DNA from: Chitinophaga cymbidii
GTDB lineage: Bacteria > Bacteroidota > Bacteroidia > Chitinophagales > Chitinophagaceae
Length of the DNA stretch: 64,000 nucleotides
Reading direction: 5' to 3'
NCBI RefSeq assembly: GCF_007992715.1
Contig: NZ_BKAU01000001.1
Location: 1,364,001 to 1,428,000 of the forward strand
The position numbers were made by a program, and so were the translations under genes. Within the stretch, counting starts at the first letter, position 1, and the number at the start of each line of letters is the position of its first letter. Below the pieces are notes generated by a model. It ran no database searches. It had not been told where the DNA came from and saw nothing but the letters and a program-made list of their open reading frames with translations. Below, one piece after another: positions 41,881-51,071 of the stretch.

Positions 41881-41917
41881 AGAAGGAACCTGAATGACAG
41901 GTTCCTTCTTTTTTTTG
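41881..41917 (+). terminator. Terminator of the acyl-CoA dehydrogenase gene
   Basis: AGAAGGAACCTG (41881-41892) and CAGGTTCCTTCT (41898-41909) form a perfect 12-bp stem with a 5-base loop followed by eight T. Confidence 0.95.
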
Positions 41918-41974
41918 CACGGATATCCAACCCCTTTACCAGATGATTGTTATAAAGATTAATTTTATGCAGTT

Positions 41975-43729
41975 ATGAACAAATGGTCAGGAGGAATCAT
42001 GCTGCTGGCGGTTATGCTGGCAACACCATCGCTCGCGCAGGATAAAAGTTTTATCCGCCTTACACAACCCGGAAGACAGAACAGCTCGGTCACCACCGCC
42101 CGCCAGTTCCTCGTGGGCAGCACCTGCAAAGGCTGCAGCCTGTATGTGAATGATGAATTGCAGAAAGTGTATCCTACCGGCGCTTTTGCCATTGAGGTGG
42201 AGCTGGACGAAGGCAACAATCCTTTTGAGATCAAATCCCTCGGCCCCGGCGGCGATTCCTCATCGCGGACCGTGAGCTTCAGCTATCACCCGCCGCAGGA
42301 GCCGGTGCCGGTGACCTCCGTCAATATCGCTTACATTCAGACTTTCCCCGAAGGCAATCTCACCGTGGCCCCGGGGGACCTCATCAAATTCAGGGTGAAA
42401 GCCATTCCCGGCGGCACCATCACGGTCGGGCATCACTTCAAACTAACGGAACTGCCCGTCAGCGGCAGCCAGACGATGCCCGGCATTTACCAGGGCACCT
42501 ACACCGTGCAGTGCAGCGACCCGATGATCACCGGCGGCGCTTTGCCCGTAGTGCTGCAAAGCGGCGATCAACAGATACGCAGAAACACCACCTACAGCTT
42601 CACCCTCACCGATCCGCAGGCACAGCCCGTCATTGGTAAAACCACCGGCGACGCGCCTTTTCTTAAATACGGCCTCGGGGAAGACCGGCTTGGCGGCGCG
42701 AAGATCGGTTACCTGGACACGGCCGTGCTCCTCAACATCACCGGCAAAGTAGGTACGGACTACCGGGTGAAGCTGGCCAAAAACCTCAACGCCTACATCC
42801 CCCAGGACCAGGTGAAGCTCCTCCCGCCCGGCAATTTCGCCCCCTCGTCATTAAGCAACTCCTGGCGCGTTTGGGGCGACGAACGGTTCGATTACGTGAC
42901 CATCAGCTTCGCGCAAAAGCTACCCTACCGCACCACACAGGAAATAGCACCGGCCCGCATCGTACTGGATGTTTTCGGCGCCACGGCCAATACCAACTGG
43001 GTCACCCAGCTGGAAAACGCGAAGGAAATAAAGAACGTTTACTATGAACAGGTGGAAGATGATGTGTTGCGCGTGCACATAGAGCTGAAACATGCGCAGC
43101 ACTGGGGTTACCAGGTGTACTACAGCGGCAGTGCGCTCACCGTGAAAGTAAAACGCCCGCCCGCAAAACCCGGTCTTGCCAAACTCACCATTGCCGTAGA
43201 CGCCGGGCATGGCGGCAGCAACTCCGGCGCGCGCGGGCCTACCGGCGTATATGAAAAGGAAATGACGCTGGCCGTAGCCATCCAGCTGCAGAAAGCCCTG
43301 CTGGCGGAAGGCGCGAAAGTGCTCATGACAAGAGTGAACGATTCTTACGTGGATAATAACTACCGCATCGTTTCATACCGCGACAAAGATCCCGACCTCC
43401 TCGTCAGCATCCACCTTAACTCCGCCGGCGATCCCATCCGCGTAAAAGGCACCAGCACCTTCTACAAACATATCGGCTTCCGCCCGCTGAGCCAGCATAT
43501 CTACAAACACCTGCTGGACCTCGGCCTGAAAGAATACGGTAACATCGGCAGCTTCAATTTTGCGCTGAACAGTCCCACCGAATACCCCAACGTACTCGTG
43601 GAAACCCTTTTCCTCAGCAACCCGGAAGACGAAATGCTGATCCTGGACCCCGGCTTCCGCAAACAGCTGGCGGACAAGATCGTGCTCGGCCTGAAAGATT
43701 TTGTGGCTGCGGGCGTGGCGATGCAATAA
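41975..43729 (+). CDS. N-acetylmuramoyl-L-alanine amidase, exported
   Basis: 584 residues. Signal peptide MNKWSGGIMLLAVMLATPSLAQ. The N-terminal two thirds (about 25-385) have beta-rich modules: an Ig-like start (STCKGCSLYVNDELQKVYPTG), an SH3-like stretch (about 215-275) and an AMIN-like region (DYVTISFAQKLPY, about 305-385). The amidase_3 catalytic domain is 405-580: VDAGHGGSNSGARG (Zn His), YEKEMTL (Zn Glu), LVSIHLNSAG (Zn His), and catalytic Glu in NVLVETLFLSNPEDE. It cleaves the lactyl-peptide bond of peptidoglycan, likely for cell separation. Single gene. Confidence 0.93.
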   Translation: MNKWSGGIMLLAVMLATPSLAQDKSFIRLTQPGRQNSSVTTARQFLVGSTCKGCSLYVNDELQKVYPTGAFAIEVELDEGNNPFEIKSLGPGGDSSSRTVSFSYHPPQEPVPVTSVNIAYIQTFPEGNLTVAPGDLIKFRVKAIPGGTITVGHHFKLTELPVSGSQTMPGIYQGTYTVQCSDPMITGGALPVVLQSGDQQIRRNTTYSFTLTDPQAQPVIGKTTGDAPFLKYGLGEDRLGGAKIGYLDTAVLLNITGKVGTDYRVKLAKNLNAYIPQDQVKLLPPGNFAPSSLSNSWRVWGDERFDYVTISFAQKLPYRTTQEIAPARIVLDVFGATANTNWVTQLENAKEIKNVYYEQVEDDVLRVHIELKHAQHWGYQVYYSGSALTVKVKRPPAKPGLAKLTIAVDAGHGGSNSGARGPTGVYEKEMTLAVAIQLQKALLAEGAKVLMTRVNDSYVDNNYRIVSYRDKDPDLLVSIHLNSAGDPIRVKGTSTFYKHIGFRPLSQHIYKHLLDLGLKEYGNIGSFNFALNSPTEYPNVLVETLFLSNPEDEMLILDPGFRKQLADKIVLGLKDFVAAGVAMQ

Positions 43730-44026
43730 AGCCTCTTGCAGGTTTTCCCGAACGGCGGGATGCCTGACCTGCGGCAATAAAAAGGCCCCCGCAAAGGAGG
43801 CCTTGTAAATAACCGCAACAGTTTACCCGTTTGCGGCATTCCATATCCAGAACAAACCTGTTTTCAACAACCAGCTATCTGCACCCGCCGGTGGCGAACC
43901 GCGGATGCCCCGTAAAAGTGCCCATTCCCTTCAAGCAGGGCAATACTCATTTGTAGGTATTTTCAAAGGATTGACAGATTTGTGTCACGCCGTCCGATTA
44001 TCCTACCATATTAGTAGATTAATAAG

Positions 44027-44034
44027 TATCTTTG
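44027..44034 (+). promoter_or_regulatory. korB distal promoter minus-7 box
   Basis: TATCTTTG followed by CACGC is an exact consensus box; the predicted start is about 120 bases before korB. No good minus-33 at the normal distance. Confidence 0.5.
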
Positions 44035-44129
44035 CACGCGTTTATTTCGTAACTTTACCGTTATCATTTGATAAACACGCATTTATACCCGCCGGTACTT
44101 TGGAATATGGGGAAGCGCGGGTGAATTCG

Positions 44130-44137
44130 TAACTTTG
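44130..44137 (+). promoter_or_regulatory. korB proximal promoter minus-7 box
   Basis: TAACTTTG is an exact consensus box 23 bases before the ATG. The nearest TTTG upstream (44099-44102) is 27 bases away, longer than ideal. Confidence 0.45.
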
Positions 44138-44160
44138 AATCTTCAAACTATCCATAAACA

Positions 44161-45195
44161 ATGTCAACTACAGCCATCCCTCCGCAGCCATTAACGGCCA
44201 AGGACTTTGCGACGGACCAGGAAGTACGCTGGTGCCCGGGTTGCGGGGATTATTCCATATTGAAACAGGTTCAGACTATCATGCCGGGGTTAGGCATACC
44301 CCGTGAAAATATTGTGATCGTATCCGGTATCGGTTGTTCATCCCGCTTCCCGTACTACATGAACACGTACGGCATGCACTCGATCCACGGCCGTGCAACA
44401 GCCATTGCTTCCGGCCTCAAGGCTACCCGCCCGGAGCTGAGCGTATGGATCGTAACAGGTGACGGGGACGGACTCTCCATCGGCGGTAACCACACCATCC
44501 ACCTGCTGCGCCGTAACTTCGACGTGAACATCATGCTGTTCAACAACCAGATCTACGGTCTCACAAAAGGACAATATTCACCTACTTCCGAAACGAACAA
44601 GGTCACCAAAAGCACGCCCTTCGGCAGTATCGACCATCCCTTCAATCCCATGGCCCTGGCAATGGGAGCGGACGCCACATTTATCGCCCGCAGTATGGAC
44701 CGCGACCCGAAGCACCTGCAGGAAATGCTGAAACGCAGCCACGCCCACAAAGGCGCATCGTTCCTGGAGATCTATCAGAACTGTAACATCTTCAACGATG
44801 GCGCTTTTGAAGTATTCACCGAAAAATCCAGCAAGCCGGAAGAAGCCATCTTCGTGGAACACGGCCAGCCGCTGGTATTCGGCGCACAGAAGAACAAAGG
44901 CGTCCGCCTGGACGGCCACCGCCCTGTAGTGGTGAACCTGGACGAAGGCTTCAGCACCAGCGATCTCTGGATTCACGATGAGCAGGATTTCGGCAAGGCG
45001 CAGATACTCACCCGCATGTTCGACGATCCCCGCATTGAAGGCCACCTGCCGCGGCCGTTCGGTGTGTTTTACCAGATATTCCGGCCGACCTATGATGATA
45101 TCATGGAAAGCCAGCTGCAGGAAGCTGCCGCCAAACGTGGGCCGGGTAACCTGGACAAGCTGCTGGCCGGCAACGAAACCTGGACGATCCGGTAA
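44161..45195 (+). CDS. korB: 2-oxoacid:ferredoxin oxidoreductase, beta subunit
   Basis: 344 residues. The thiamine-diphosphate half: WCPGCGDYSILKQVQ near the start, SGIGCSSRFPYYMNTYGMHSIHGRA, WIVTGDGDGLSIGGNH and NNQIYGLTKGQYSPTSE, all typical of KorB. With KorA and ferredoxin it converts 2-oxoglutarate (or related 2-oxoacids) to acyl-CoA and CO2. The korA gene, normally just upstream in this phylum, is not here: the upstream neighbour is the amidase, 430 bases away, and korB has its own promoters. The partner must be elsewhere in the genome. Confidence 0.92.
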   Translation: MSTTAIPPQPLTAKDFATDQEVRWCPGCGDYSILKQVQTIMPGLGIPRENIVIVSGIGCSSRFPYYMNTYGMHSIHGRATAIASGLKATRPELSVWIVTGDGDGLSIGGNHTIHLLRRNFDVNIMLFNNQIYGLTKGQYSPTSETNKVTKSTPFGSIDHPFNPMALAMGADATFIARSMDRDPKHLQEMLKRSHAHKGASFLEIYQNCNIFNDGAFEVFTEKSSKPEEAIFVEHGQPLVFGAQKNKGVRLDGHRPVVVNLDEGFSTSDLWIHDEQDFGKAQILTRMFDDPRIEGHLPRPFGVFYQIFRPTYDDIMESQLQEAAAKRGPGNLDKLLAGNETWTIR

Positions 45196-45256
45196 GCCAG
45201 CACCGCACCAAACGCAAGGGTCATCCAGCTAACAAGCACATTACACATCAGCATAA

Positions 45257-45287
45257 AAAAAGAGAAAGCATTCCGCTTTCTCTTTTT
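45257..45287. terminator. Bidirectional terminator between korB and lysE-type gene
   Basis: AAAAAGAGAAAGC (45257-45269) and GCTTTCTCTTTTT (45275-45287) form a perfect 13-bp stem with a 5-base loop, with T-rich flanks both ways for two convergent genes. Confidence 0.92.
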
Positions 45288-45317
45288 GCATTTTATACGG
45301 TCACTCCGGTTAAATAT

Positions 45318-45956
45318 TCAATGGGTAAAATTACCGTCACCAAACAGCACCTGGTACAGCAATACCAGCCCAAAGATGATCATGCACACGCCCGCCACGC
45401 GGTTGAGCCAGATCACGTTCGTCAGCGTCAGCTTGTGACGGATCTTGTCGGAAACGAATACTTTGAGGATATCAGCCGCCAGCACGAAAAGCAGGCAAAC
45501 GCTGTACATGGTCACGCGGTGGCTCACGGAAGTGGGGGCATTCGCTACGCAAACGCCTAACCAGAAGATGATTACACCCGGGTTCAGCGAATTCATCAGC
45601 CAGCCGCCGAGCCAGATCTTGGCATAATCGCGGGTGCTGAACATTTCGGGCTTTTCATCGCCGGTAGTGATCTTTACTTTTTTGAAGAGAAGGCCGTAAA
45701 CGCCCATGCCTATCAGCAGAATGCCGCCGCTGATGCCGATAATATTGGTGTAGGCGCCGAGGTTGCTGATAAAGGAAGTAGCGAGATTGCCCAGCAGCAC
45801 AAACATGATATCGCTCGCGGAAACACCCAGGGCGAAGCTGATCCCGGCGCGGAAGCCATTGCTGATGCTATATTTGATAATAGCAAAGATGACTGGGCCA
45901 ACTGATACAGATAAAAACATCCCCAATCCTAATCCGGCTATGATGGCGGCTATCAT
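45318..45956 (-). CDS. LysE-family translocator
   Basis: 212 residues with about six transmembrane helices and the LysE start: IAGLGLGMFLSVSVGPVIFAIIKYSISNGFRAGISFALGVSASDIMF (read in parts), in which the conserved GP and G..AG elements lie. Members export amino acids or similar small metabolites. It is 15 bases downstream of the GH3-family gene, so they may be co-transcribed. The substrate is unknown; a link to the acyl-amino-acid chemistry of GH3 enzymes is an inference. Confidence 0.86.
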   Translation of the reverse strand: MIAAIIAGLGLGMFLSVSVGPVIFAIIKYSISNGFRAGISFALGVSASDIMFVLLGNLATSFISNLGAYTNIIGISGGILLIGMGVYGLLFKKVKITTGDEKPEMFSTRDYAKIWLGGWLMNSLNPGVIIFWLGVCVANAPTSVSHRVTMYSVCLLFVLAADILKVFVSDKIRHKLTLTNVIWLNRVAGVCMIIFGLVLLYQVLFGDGNFTH

Positions 45957-45971
45957 GTTTTCAAAAAACGG

Positions 45972-47513
45972 TTATGCTTTCACACCTGCTTTAGTAGTTA
46001 GAAATTGCTCCCAGTCGGTCAGCTTCGCTCCTTTCATCACCCTCGGGAACTTGTTCATGGCGCCTTCTTTTCCCTTGCAGCGCAGATAATCCAGGAACAC
46101 CTGGTTGGGCAGTATCTCCACAAATATCTCTTTCAGCGCGGATGTTCTTTCCACGGCATAGTCGTCATTCACTTCGCATAACGTCTGATCGATGATCTCG
46201 CGCACGCGGGCGGCATCTACACCGGCAGCGTCCGTACCAATGTACCAGCGGTGCGCGAACAGGTTTTCATAACCGAAGCCTGCCACGGTGAACTCACGGA
46301 TGGTGATCCCCAGCTTCTTCTGCACGTTGTCGATCGCCTTGTTCATGTTATCGATGCTCATATGCTCCCCGGCAAGACTAAGGAACTGTTTGGTACGGCC
46401 AACGATGGTGATCTCATGCTCCTTCACGGAAGTGAACTTCACCACGTCCCCGATCAGGTAGCGCCAGGCGCCTGCGCAGGTAGACAGCATCACGGCGTAC
46501 TCCACATCTTCCACCACTTCGTGGAGCATGTAAGATTTCGGGTTGGGCCGTACTTCGCCGTCCGCGTCGAAGTTTTCTTCATTGAAGGGAATGAATTCGT
46601 AGAAGATGCCGGCGTTCAGCACCAGTTTGATGCCCCGCACGCCCGGCCTCGCCTGGAAGCCGAAGGAACCTTCGGAGGCCATGTAGGTCTCAATGAAGGT
46701 GATGGGCTTGCCAAGCAGCTTCTGAAAGCTGTCCCGGTAAGGCTCAAAGCTCACGCCACCGTGAATGTAGATGGCGAGGTTGGGCCATATCTCGTGTATA
46801 TGCTTGACGTTATGGTATTTAATGATCTCTTCCAGCACGATCTGTACCCAGGCGGGTACGCCGCAAACAGTGCCTACGTCCCACTGGGGCGCTTTCCTGA
46901 CGATCAGCTTGATGCGCTGCTCCCAGTTGGGTTTGCGGGAAATGCTGCCGCCGGGCTTGTAAAAACGGCGGAACCATTTGGGGATGTTCTTGGCCTGGAT
47001 GCCGCTCATATCGCCCTCGTAGTAATCGCCTTTCTCGAAGAGGGAAGTGGTGCCGCCCAGCATCAGGATGCCTTTCTCGAACGATTTGGGGGGAACGTTG
47101 AAGTTCACCATGGAGTACAGCTGCTTCACGCCCACTTTTTTCACGTTCCGGAGCATGTCCCGCGTAACGGGGATGTGCTTGCTGGCGGATTCGGAAGTAC
47201 CGGAGCTAAGGGCAAAGTACTTGATCTTTTCGGGCCAGCTTACGTTCGCCACCCCGTCCAGGCACTTGTACCACCACTCCGCGTGCATCTTGTTGTAGTT
47301 ATGCACCGGTACTTTCTGCCGGAACTGGCTTACCCAGTTAGGGCTGTTCAACATCTGCTCGTATCCATAATGCGCGCCAAACTGGGTATGTTTGGCTTTC
47401 TCCATTAACCGCCGCAAAACCTGCAACTGGTATTGCCGTGGCGTCCCTAACTTGAACGTGAATTGCTTTCTTATCCGCAGGGATCTGGAAATTAGACTAC
47501 CAATGATGGCCAT
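45972..47513 (-). CDS. GH3-family acyl-adenylating enzyme
   Basis: 513 residues of the GH3 superfamily: LMEKAKHTQFGAHYGYEQML, ALSSGTSESASKHIPVTRDML (ATP-binding serine-rich loop), LGGTTSLFE, WPNLAIYIHGGVSFEPYR, TYMASEGSFGFQ, and IVGRTKQFLSLAGEHMS. Plant GH3 proteins adenylate jasmonate or auxin and conjugate amino acids; bacterial members are little studied but keep the adenylation sites. It has its own exact minus-7 box (47539-47546), and precedes the LysE-type exporter gene. Substrate unknown. Confidence 0.9.
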   Translation of the reverse strand: MAIIGSLISRSLRIRKQFTFKLGTPRQYQLQVLRRLMEKAKHTQFGAHYGYEQMLNSPNWVSQFRQKVPVHNYNKMHAEWWYKCLDGVANVSWPEKIKYFALSSGTSESASKHIPVTRDMLRNVKKVGVKQLYSMVNFNVPPKSFEKGILMLGGTTSLFEKGDYYEGDMSGIQAKNIPKWFRRFYKPGGSISRKPNWEQRIKLIVRKAPQWDVGTVCGVPAWVQIVLEEIIKYHNVKHIHEIWPNLAIYIHGGVSFEPYRDSFQKLLGKPITFIETYMASEGSFGFQARPGVRGIKLVLNAGIFYEFIPFNEENFDADGEVRPNPKSYMLHEVVEDVEYAVMLSTCAGAWRYLIGDVVKFTSVKEHEITIVGRTKQFLSLAGEHMSIDNMNKAIDNVQKKLGITIREFTVAGFGYENLFAHRWYIGTDAAGVDAARVREIIDQTLCEVNDDYAVERTSALKEIFVEILPNQVFLDYLRCKGKEGAMNKFPRVMKGAKLTDWEQFLTTKAGVKA

Positions 47514-47538
47514 TAACTGCGATTCTTGTTTTAAAATG

Positions 47539-47546
47539 CAAAAATA
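47539..47546 (-). promoter_or_regulatory. GH3-family gene promoter minus-7 box
   Basis: Minus-strand TATTTTTG is an exact consensus match, giving a leader of about 20 bases before the GH3 ATG at 47513. Confidence 0.55.
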
Positions 47547-47600
47547 GCTAATTCGTATGTAATTAAACGGGAAGTTACCGAAGCTTCGTAACTTAGCGCC

Positions 47601-48371
47601 ATGCTAAAATCAACGTTACTCAAAGCTACACAAGCCGGTGCAAAAGTTTTACAGGAATATTTTAACGGTACTTTCACAATTTCCCACAAAGATACCATCA
47701 ACAACCTGGTGACCGAAGCCGATAAAAAAGCCGAAGAAGCGATTATAGCCGCCATCAGGGAAGACTACCCCGACCATTATATCCTCAGCGAGGAAATCGG
47801 CGAGCTCCGCCAGGATTCTACCATCAAATGGATCATAGACCCGATCGACGGCACGGTGAATTTCGCGCATGGCATTCCCCTTTGCTGCGTGAGCATAGGC
47901 GTGGAGCAGGATGGCGAAATGATCCTCGGAGCGGTCTACAACCCCCTGATGAACGAGCTGTTCTTTGCCCAGAAAGGCTTTGGCGCAACGTTGAACGACA
48001 AGCGCATCAGTGTTTCCGCGAAAACGAGCATGTCCAACGCCTGCCTGGTGACCGGCTTCCCTTACAACTGGGAAGAAACGGCCAATAACCCGCTCAACGT
48101 CTTTGAGCGCTTTATCCGCCAGGGGCTGCCGGTGCGCCGCCTCGGCTCCGCGGCGATCGACCTCTGCTGGGTGGCCTGCGGCCGCTTCGACGGGTTCTGG
48201 GAACATCACCTCAACCCCTGGGATTCCGCAGCCGGCTACCTCATTGTGCAGGAAGCGGGCGGCCGGGTAACCGACTTCAGCGGCAACGCCTACTCCCCTT
48301 ACCAGAAAAAGATCCTGGCCACCAACGGCCATATTCACGCAGACCTGCTGAAAGAGATCAACAGTATTTAA
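47601..48371 (+). CDS. suhB: Inositol monophosphatase family protein
   Basis: 256 residues. The metal and phosphate motifs are all present: EEIGELRQDS (first Glu pair), WIIDPIDGTVNFAHG (Asp-Pro-Ile-Asp-Gly-Thr) and HHLNPWDSAAGYLIVQEAGG (Trp-Asp-Ser-Ala-Ala-Gly). It is a Mg-dependent, Li-sensitive phosphatase acting on inositol phosphate or a similar sugar phosphate, and SuhB also has RNA-related roles in enterobacteria; only the fold is certain here. The ATG follows TAACTTAG by 4 bases, so the mRNA may be nearly leaderless. thiL starts 6 bases downstream. Confidence 0.9.
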   Translation: MLKSTLLKATQAGAKVLQEYFNGTFTISHKDTINNLVTEADKKAEEAIIAAIREDYPDHYILSEEIGELRQDSTIKWIIDPIDGTVNFAHGIPLCCVSIGVEQDGEMILGAVYNPLMNELFFAQKGFGATLNDKRISVSAKTSMSNACLVTGFPYNWEETANNPLNVFERFIRQGLPVRRLGSAAIDLCWVACGRFDGFWEHHLNPWDSAAGYLIVQEAGGRVTDFSGNAYSPYQKKILATNGHIHADLLKEINSI

Positions 48372-48377
48372 ACGACC

Positions 48378-49406
48378 ATGGAAGAAAGAACAGAAATCAA
48401 CGACCTCGGGGAATTCGGCCTCATCGAATACCTGACCCGCAATATCGAGATCAACAACGCCGGCACCATTCTCGGTGTAGGCGACGATGCCGCCGTGATC
48501 GACCACTTCGGCAAGCAAACCGTCGTTTCAACGGACATGCTGGTGGAAGGCATTCACTTCGACCTGATGTATACGCCGCTGAAACATCTCGGTTACAAAG
48601 CAGTGGTCGTGAACCTCTCCGATATTTATGCGATGAACGCCACGCCTACGCACATCACGCTCAGCCTGGCTTTCTCCAACCGCTTTTCGCTCGAAGCCCT
48701 CTCCGAATTTTACGAAGGCGTATATGCCGCCTGCGATAAATATAAAGTGGACCTCATCGGCGGCGACACCACCACTTCCCAGAAAGGCTTCGTGATCAGC
48801 GTAACAGCACTGGGAGAAGTGGCGCCGGACAAGTTCGTGAAGCGCTCCACCGCCGGGAAAGGTGACCTGCTCTGCGTTTCCGGCGATCTTGGCGCGGCCT
48901 ACCTCGGCCTTACCATCCTCGAAAGAGAAAAACAGATCTTCCTCGAAAACCCGAACATCCAGCCGGACCTGGAAAACGAAACCTACTGCATCGGCCGGCA
49001 GCTCAAACCGGAAGCCCGCCACGATATCATTTCCTTCCTCGCCGGCAAGGAGATTATGCCTACCGCCATGATGGATGTCAGCGACGGCCTCAGCTCCGAG
49101 ATACTGCACATCTGCAAGCAAAGCGAAGTGGGCTGCGTGCTGTATGAAGAGAAGATCCCCGTGCATGATGACAGCCGCCAGCTGGCGATGAAACTGGGCC
49201 TCGACCCTACCGCCTGCGCACTGAGCGGCGGCGAGGATTACGAATTGCTGTTCACCTTAAAGCAGGAGGATTACGACAAGATCACGCTGAACGAAGAGAT
49301 CGCCGTGATCGGGTACATCACGGACGCCAGCGAAGGAGCGCACATCATTACCAGGGGCAATAACAAACACCAGATCACCGCGCAGGGCTGGAATGCGTTT
49401 AAATAA
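48378..49406 (+). CDS. thiL: Thiamine-monophosphate kinase ThiL
   Basis: 342 residues of the AIR-synthase-related fold: EFGLIEYLTRNIE, TILGVGDDAAVID (the GDDAA metal motif), VVSTDMLVEGIHFDL, GYKAVVVNLSDIYAMNATPTHITLSL (read in parts), GGDTTTS, MDVSDGLSSEIL and SGGEDYELLFT. It makes thiamine diphosphate, the cofactor of KorB and others, from thiamine monophosphate and ATP. It follows the inositol-phosphatase family gene by 6 bases. Its TAA touches the stop codon of the convergent GT39 gene with no base between. Confidence 0.96.
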   Translation: MEERTEINDLGEFGLIEYLTRNIEINNAGTILGVGDDAAVIDHFGKQTVVSTDMLVEGIHFDLMYTPLKHLGYKAVVVNLSDIYAMNATPTHITLSLAFSNRFSLEALSEFYEGVYAACDKYKVDLIGGDTTTSQKGFVISVTALGEVAPDKFVKRSTAGKGDLLCVSGDLGAAYLGLTILEREKQIFLENPNIQPDLENETYCIGRQLKPEARHDIISFLAGKEIMPTAMMDVSDGLSSEILHICKQSEVGCVLYEEKIPVHDDSRQLAMKLGLDPTACALSGGEDYELLFTLKQEDYDKITLNEEIAVIGYITDASEGAHIITRGNNKHQITAQGWNAFK

Positions 49407-51071
49407 TCATTCAACGGTCAGCTTCAAACCCTGGCTGTTATGCGTTGGAGGCAGTTCCGGCAGCGCAAACACCGAAACTTTCAGCGTATAGGTCCCTTTT
49501 TCCTGCGGCGCCGTTATTTTCAGCACCACGCTGTCCTGCTTCAGCGCATCCGCCAGCAGCAGGTCGCCCTGCTCCGTGAAATTCCATTCTTCGCCTTTTC
49601 TCAAAGCATATCCCACCCGCGCATCATTCAGCAATACAGGCGCGGTATATCCGTTTTGTACGCCCAGCTTCAGTTGCAGCGTTTCTCCCGGCGCGGCGTG
49701 AAAGTCTTTTTCTGCCGGCGCAAATTGTATGAGGGAATAGGAGAAGTAAGGGGAAGCGGTTTTCAGGTACAGCTTGCCCTGGGGACTGACCACGCTGTCC
49801 GTATACGCAAAAGCGCCGGGATGATTGGATACCAGCAACACATCTTTCCCCCACAACGATTCCTCGGTGTTCCAGTAGTTGTACTGGCTACGGCGGGAAA
49901 ATGCACTGTTAAGGCTATACGAAACGCCGCCTGCGTAATACCTGTATTTGGAAGGCAGCTGGTAGCTGTTGAGAAACACTACGGGACGGCCCTCCGCCCT
50001 GGCCGCCACATCGGCCGTCCATTCCCGGTTGTTGTGGATCTCCGGCCGCACATGCACGCCGGGCATGAAATCCCATACCAGGTACACTCTTACGATCAGC
50101 ACCAGTATCAGCGACGGCCAGAAAGTGACCTTCAATATCTTCAGCGAAAGCTCCTGCCGTACGATCGTCTGGTGAGCCAGGATCATCAGCGGCGCAAACA
50201 CCATCACCGTCCAGTTAGCCTCCACACGCCCTTTGAACGTACTGAAAAGAAAGAACGCCAGTACACCCACCAGGCTGTACTTCAGCGCCCGCGCGAAGTT
50301 ATTGCTCTGCACCTGCGAGCGGAAAGCGTAGTACAGCAGCAGCCAGCCGATAAGCGGACCGAAAAGCAATACCTGTCCGAGTACATAATCCAGCGTATAG
50401 CTGATGTCGTAGGAAGATGCATTTCTTTCTACAAGATGATATTGCAGCGAAGGAAAATCATGGGTATACTGCCAGTAAAGGTGCGGGAAGAACAGCACCG
50501 TGGTGATGAGCACCGCAATGTAATACCGGTATGCCCGCAGCAGGTGAAGATTGGCGATCAGCGTGAAGAACACCAGCAAGATGCCGTGGTACTTGCTGTA
50601 GAACATCAGCGCCATGCTCAGGCCGAGCAGGAAAGTATTTTTCCAGCTCTGGGATTCCAGGAAGTTGCGGTAGATATAGAAATAGAGGGTGGCGAAGAAG
50701 ATGAGGGGAATGTCCGGCACGGCCAGCATCCCGCCTACCTGCATGGCGCCCATGCCCGCGAGGATCAAATAAAATACCCGGTAGTTCTTGTGCGGGATCA
50801 GCCTGTCTACCAATACCAGCGTGAGGATGTTCATCACGATCATGGCTGCACGAATGCCCAGCTCATTGTGAAAAAGCGCGAACCCCGCCTTGATCAGCAG
50901 CGCGATCATGGGCGGATGATCGAAATACCCCCAGTCGAGGTGACCGGAGTAGACCCAGTAATAGGCTTCATCGTCCATCAGCTCCGTGAAGGAAGCCTGG
51001 AGAATGGCCAGAACGGCCCAAACCAACCATACAAGGTTCTTATACTGGTCTTTGGTAAAAAAGCGGATCAT
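49407..51071 (-). CDS. GT39-type membrane glycosyltransferase (ArnT-like)
   Basis: 554 residues. About ten transmembrane helices in the first 360 residues and an extracytoplasmic C-terminal beta-rich domain (about 370-554). The catalytic loop is ELMDDEAYYWVYSGHLDWGYFDHPPMIALL (read in parts), with the DDEAYYW acidic pair and the HPP element of dolichyl/undecaprenyl-phosphate-mannose or ArnT-type transferases. It uses a lipid-linked sugar to modify lipid A, proteins or another envelope target; which is unknown. Single gene with a very short leader. Convergent with thiL. Confidence 0.87.
   Translation of the reverse strand: MIRFFTKDQYKNLVWLVWAVLAILQASFTELMDDEAYYWVYSGHLDWGYFDHPPMIALLIKAGFALFHNELGIRAAMIVMNILTLVLVDRLIPHKNYRVFYLILAGMGAMQVGGMLAVPDIPLIFFATLYFYIYRNFLESQSWKNTFLLGLSMALMFYSKYHGILLVFFTLIANLHLLRAYRYYIAVLITTVLFFPHLYWQYTHDFPSLQYHLVERNASSYDISYTLDYVLGQVLLFGPLIGWLLLYYAFRSQVQSNNFARALKYSLVGVLAFFLFSTFKGRVEANWTVMVFAPLMILAHQTIVRQELSLKILKVTFWPSLILVLIVRVYLVWDFMPGVHVRPEIHNNREWTADVAARAEGRPVVFLNSYQLPSKYRYYAGGVSYSLNSAFSRRSQYNYWNTEESLWGKDVLLVSNHPGAFAYTDSVVSPQGKLYLKTASPYFSYSLIQFAPAEKDFHAAPGETLQLKLGVQNGYTAPVLLNDARVGYALRKGEEWNFTEQGDLLLADALKQDSVVLKITAPQEKGTYTLKVSVFALPELPPTHNSQGLKLTVE

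Larger units (their letters stand above)
43730..44160. other. Intergenic region between the amidase gene and korB
   Basis: A hairpin AAGGCC (43782-43787) / GGCCTT (43799-43804) follows the amidase gene, with its T-run on the minus strand. Two exact TAnnTTTG boxes face korB (44027-44034 and 44130-44137). I see no credible ORF. Confidence 0.5.

Noticed and set aside
40164-41930. 588-codon open frame antisense to the acyl-CoA dehydrogenase
   Set aside because: Shadow of codon bias in a clear acyl-CoA dehydrogenase gene; it also crosses the terminator at 41881-41917.
43782-43804. Hairpin after the amidase gene as its terminator
   Set aside because: The T-run is on the minus strand side, so it is poorly oriented for the plus-strand amidase gene; kept only as part of the intergenic description.
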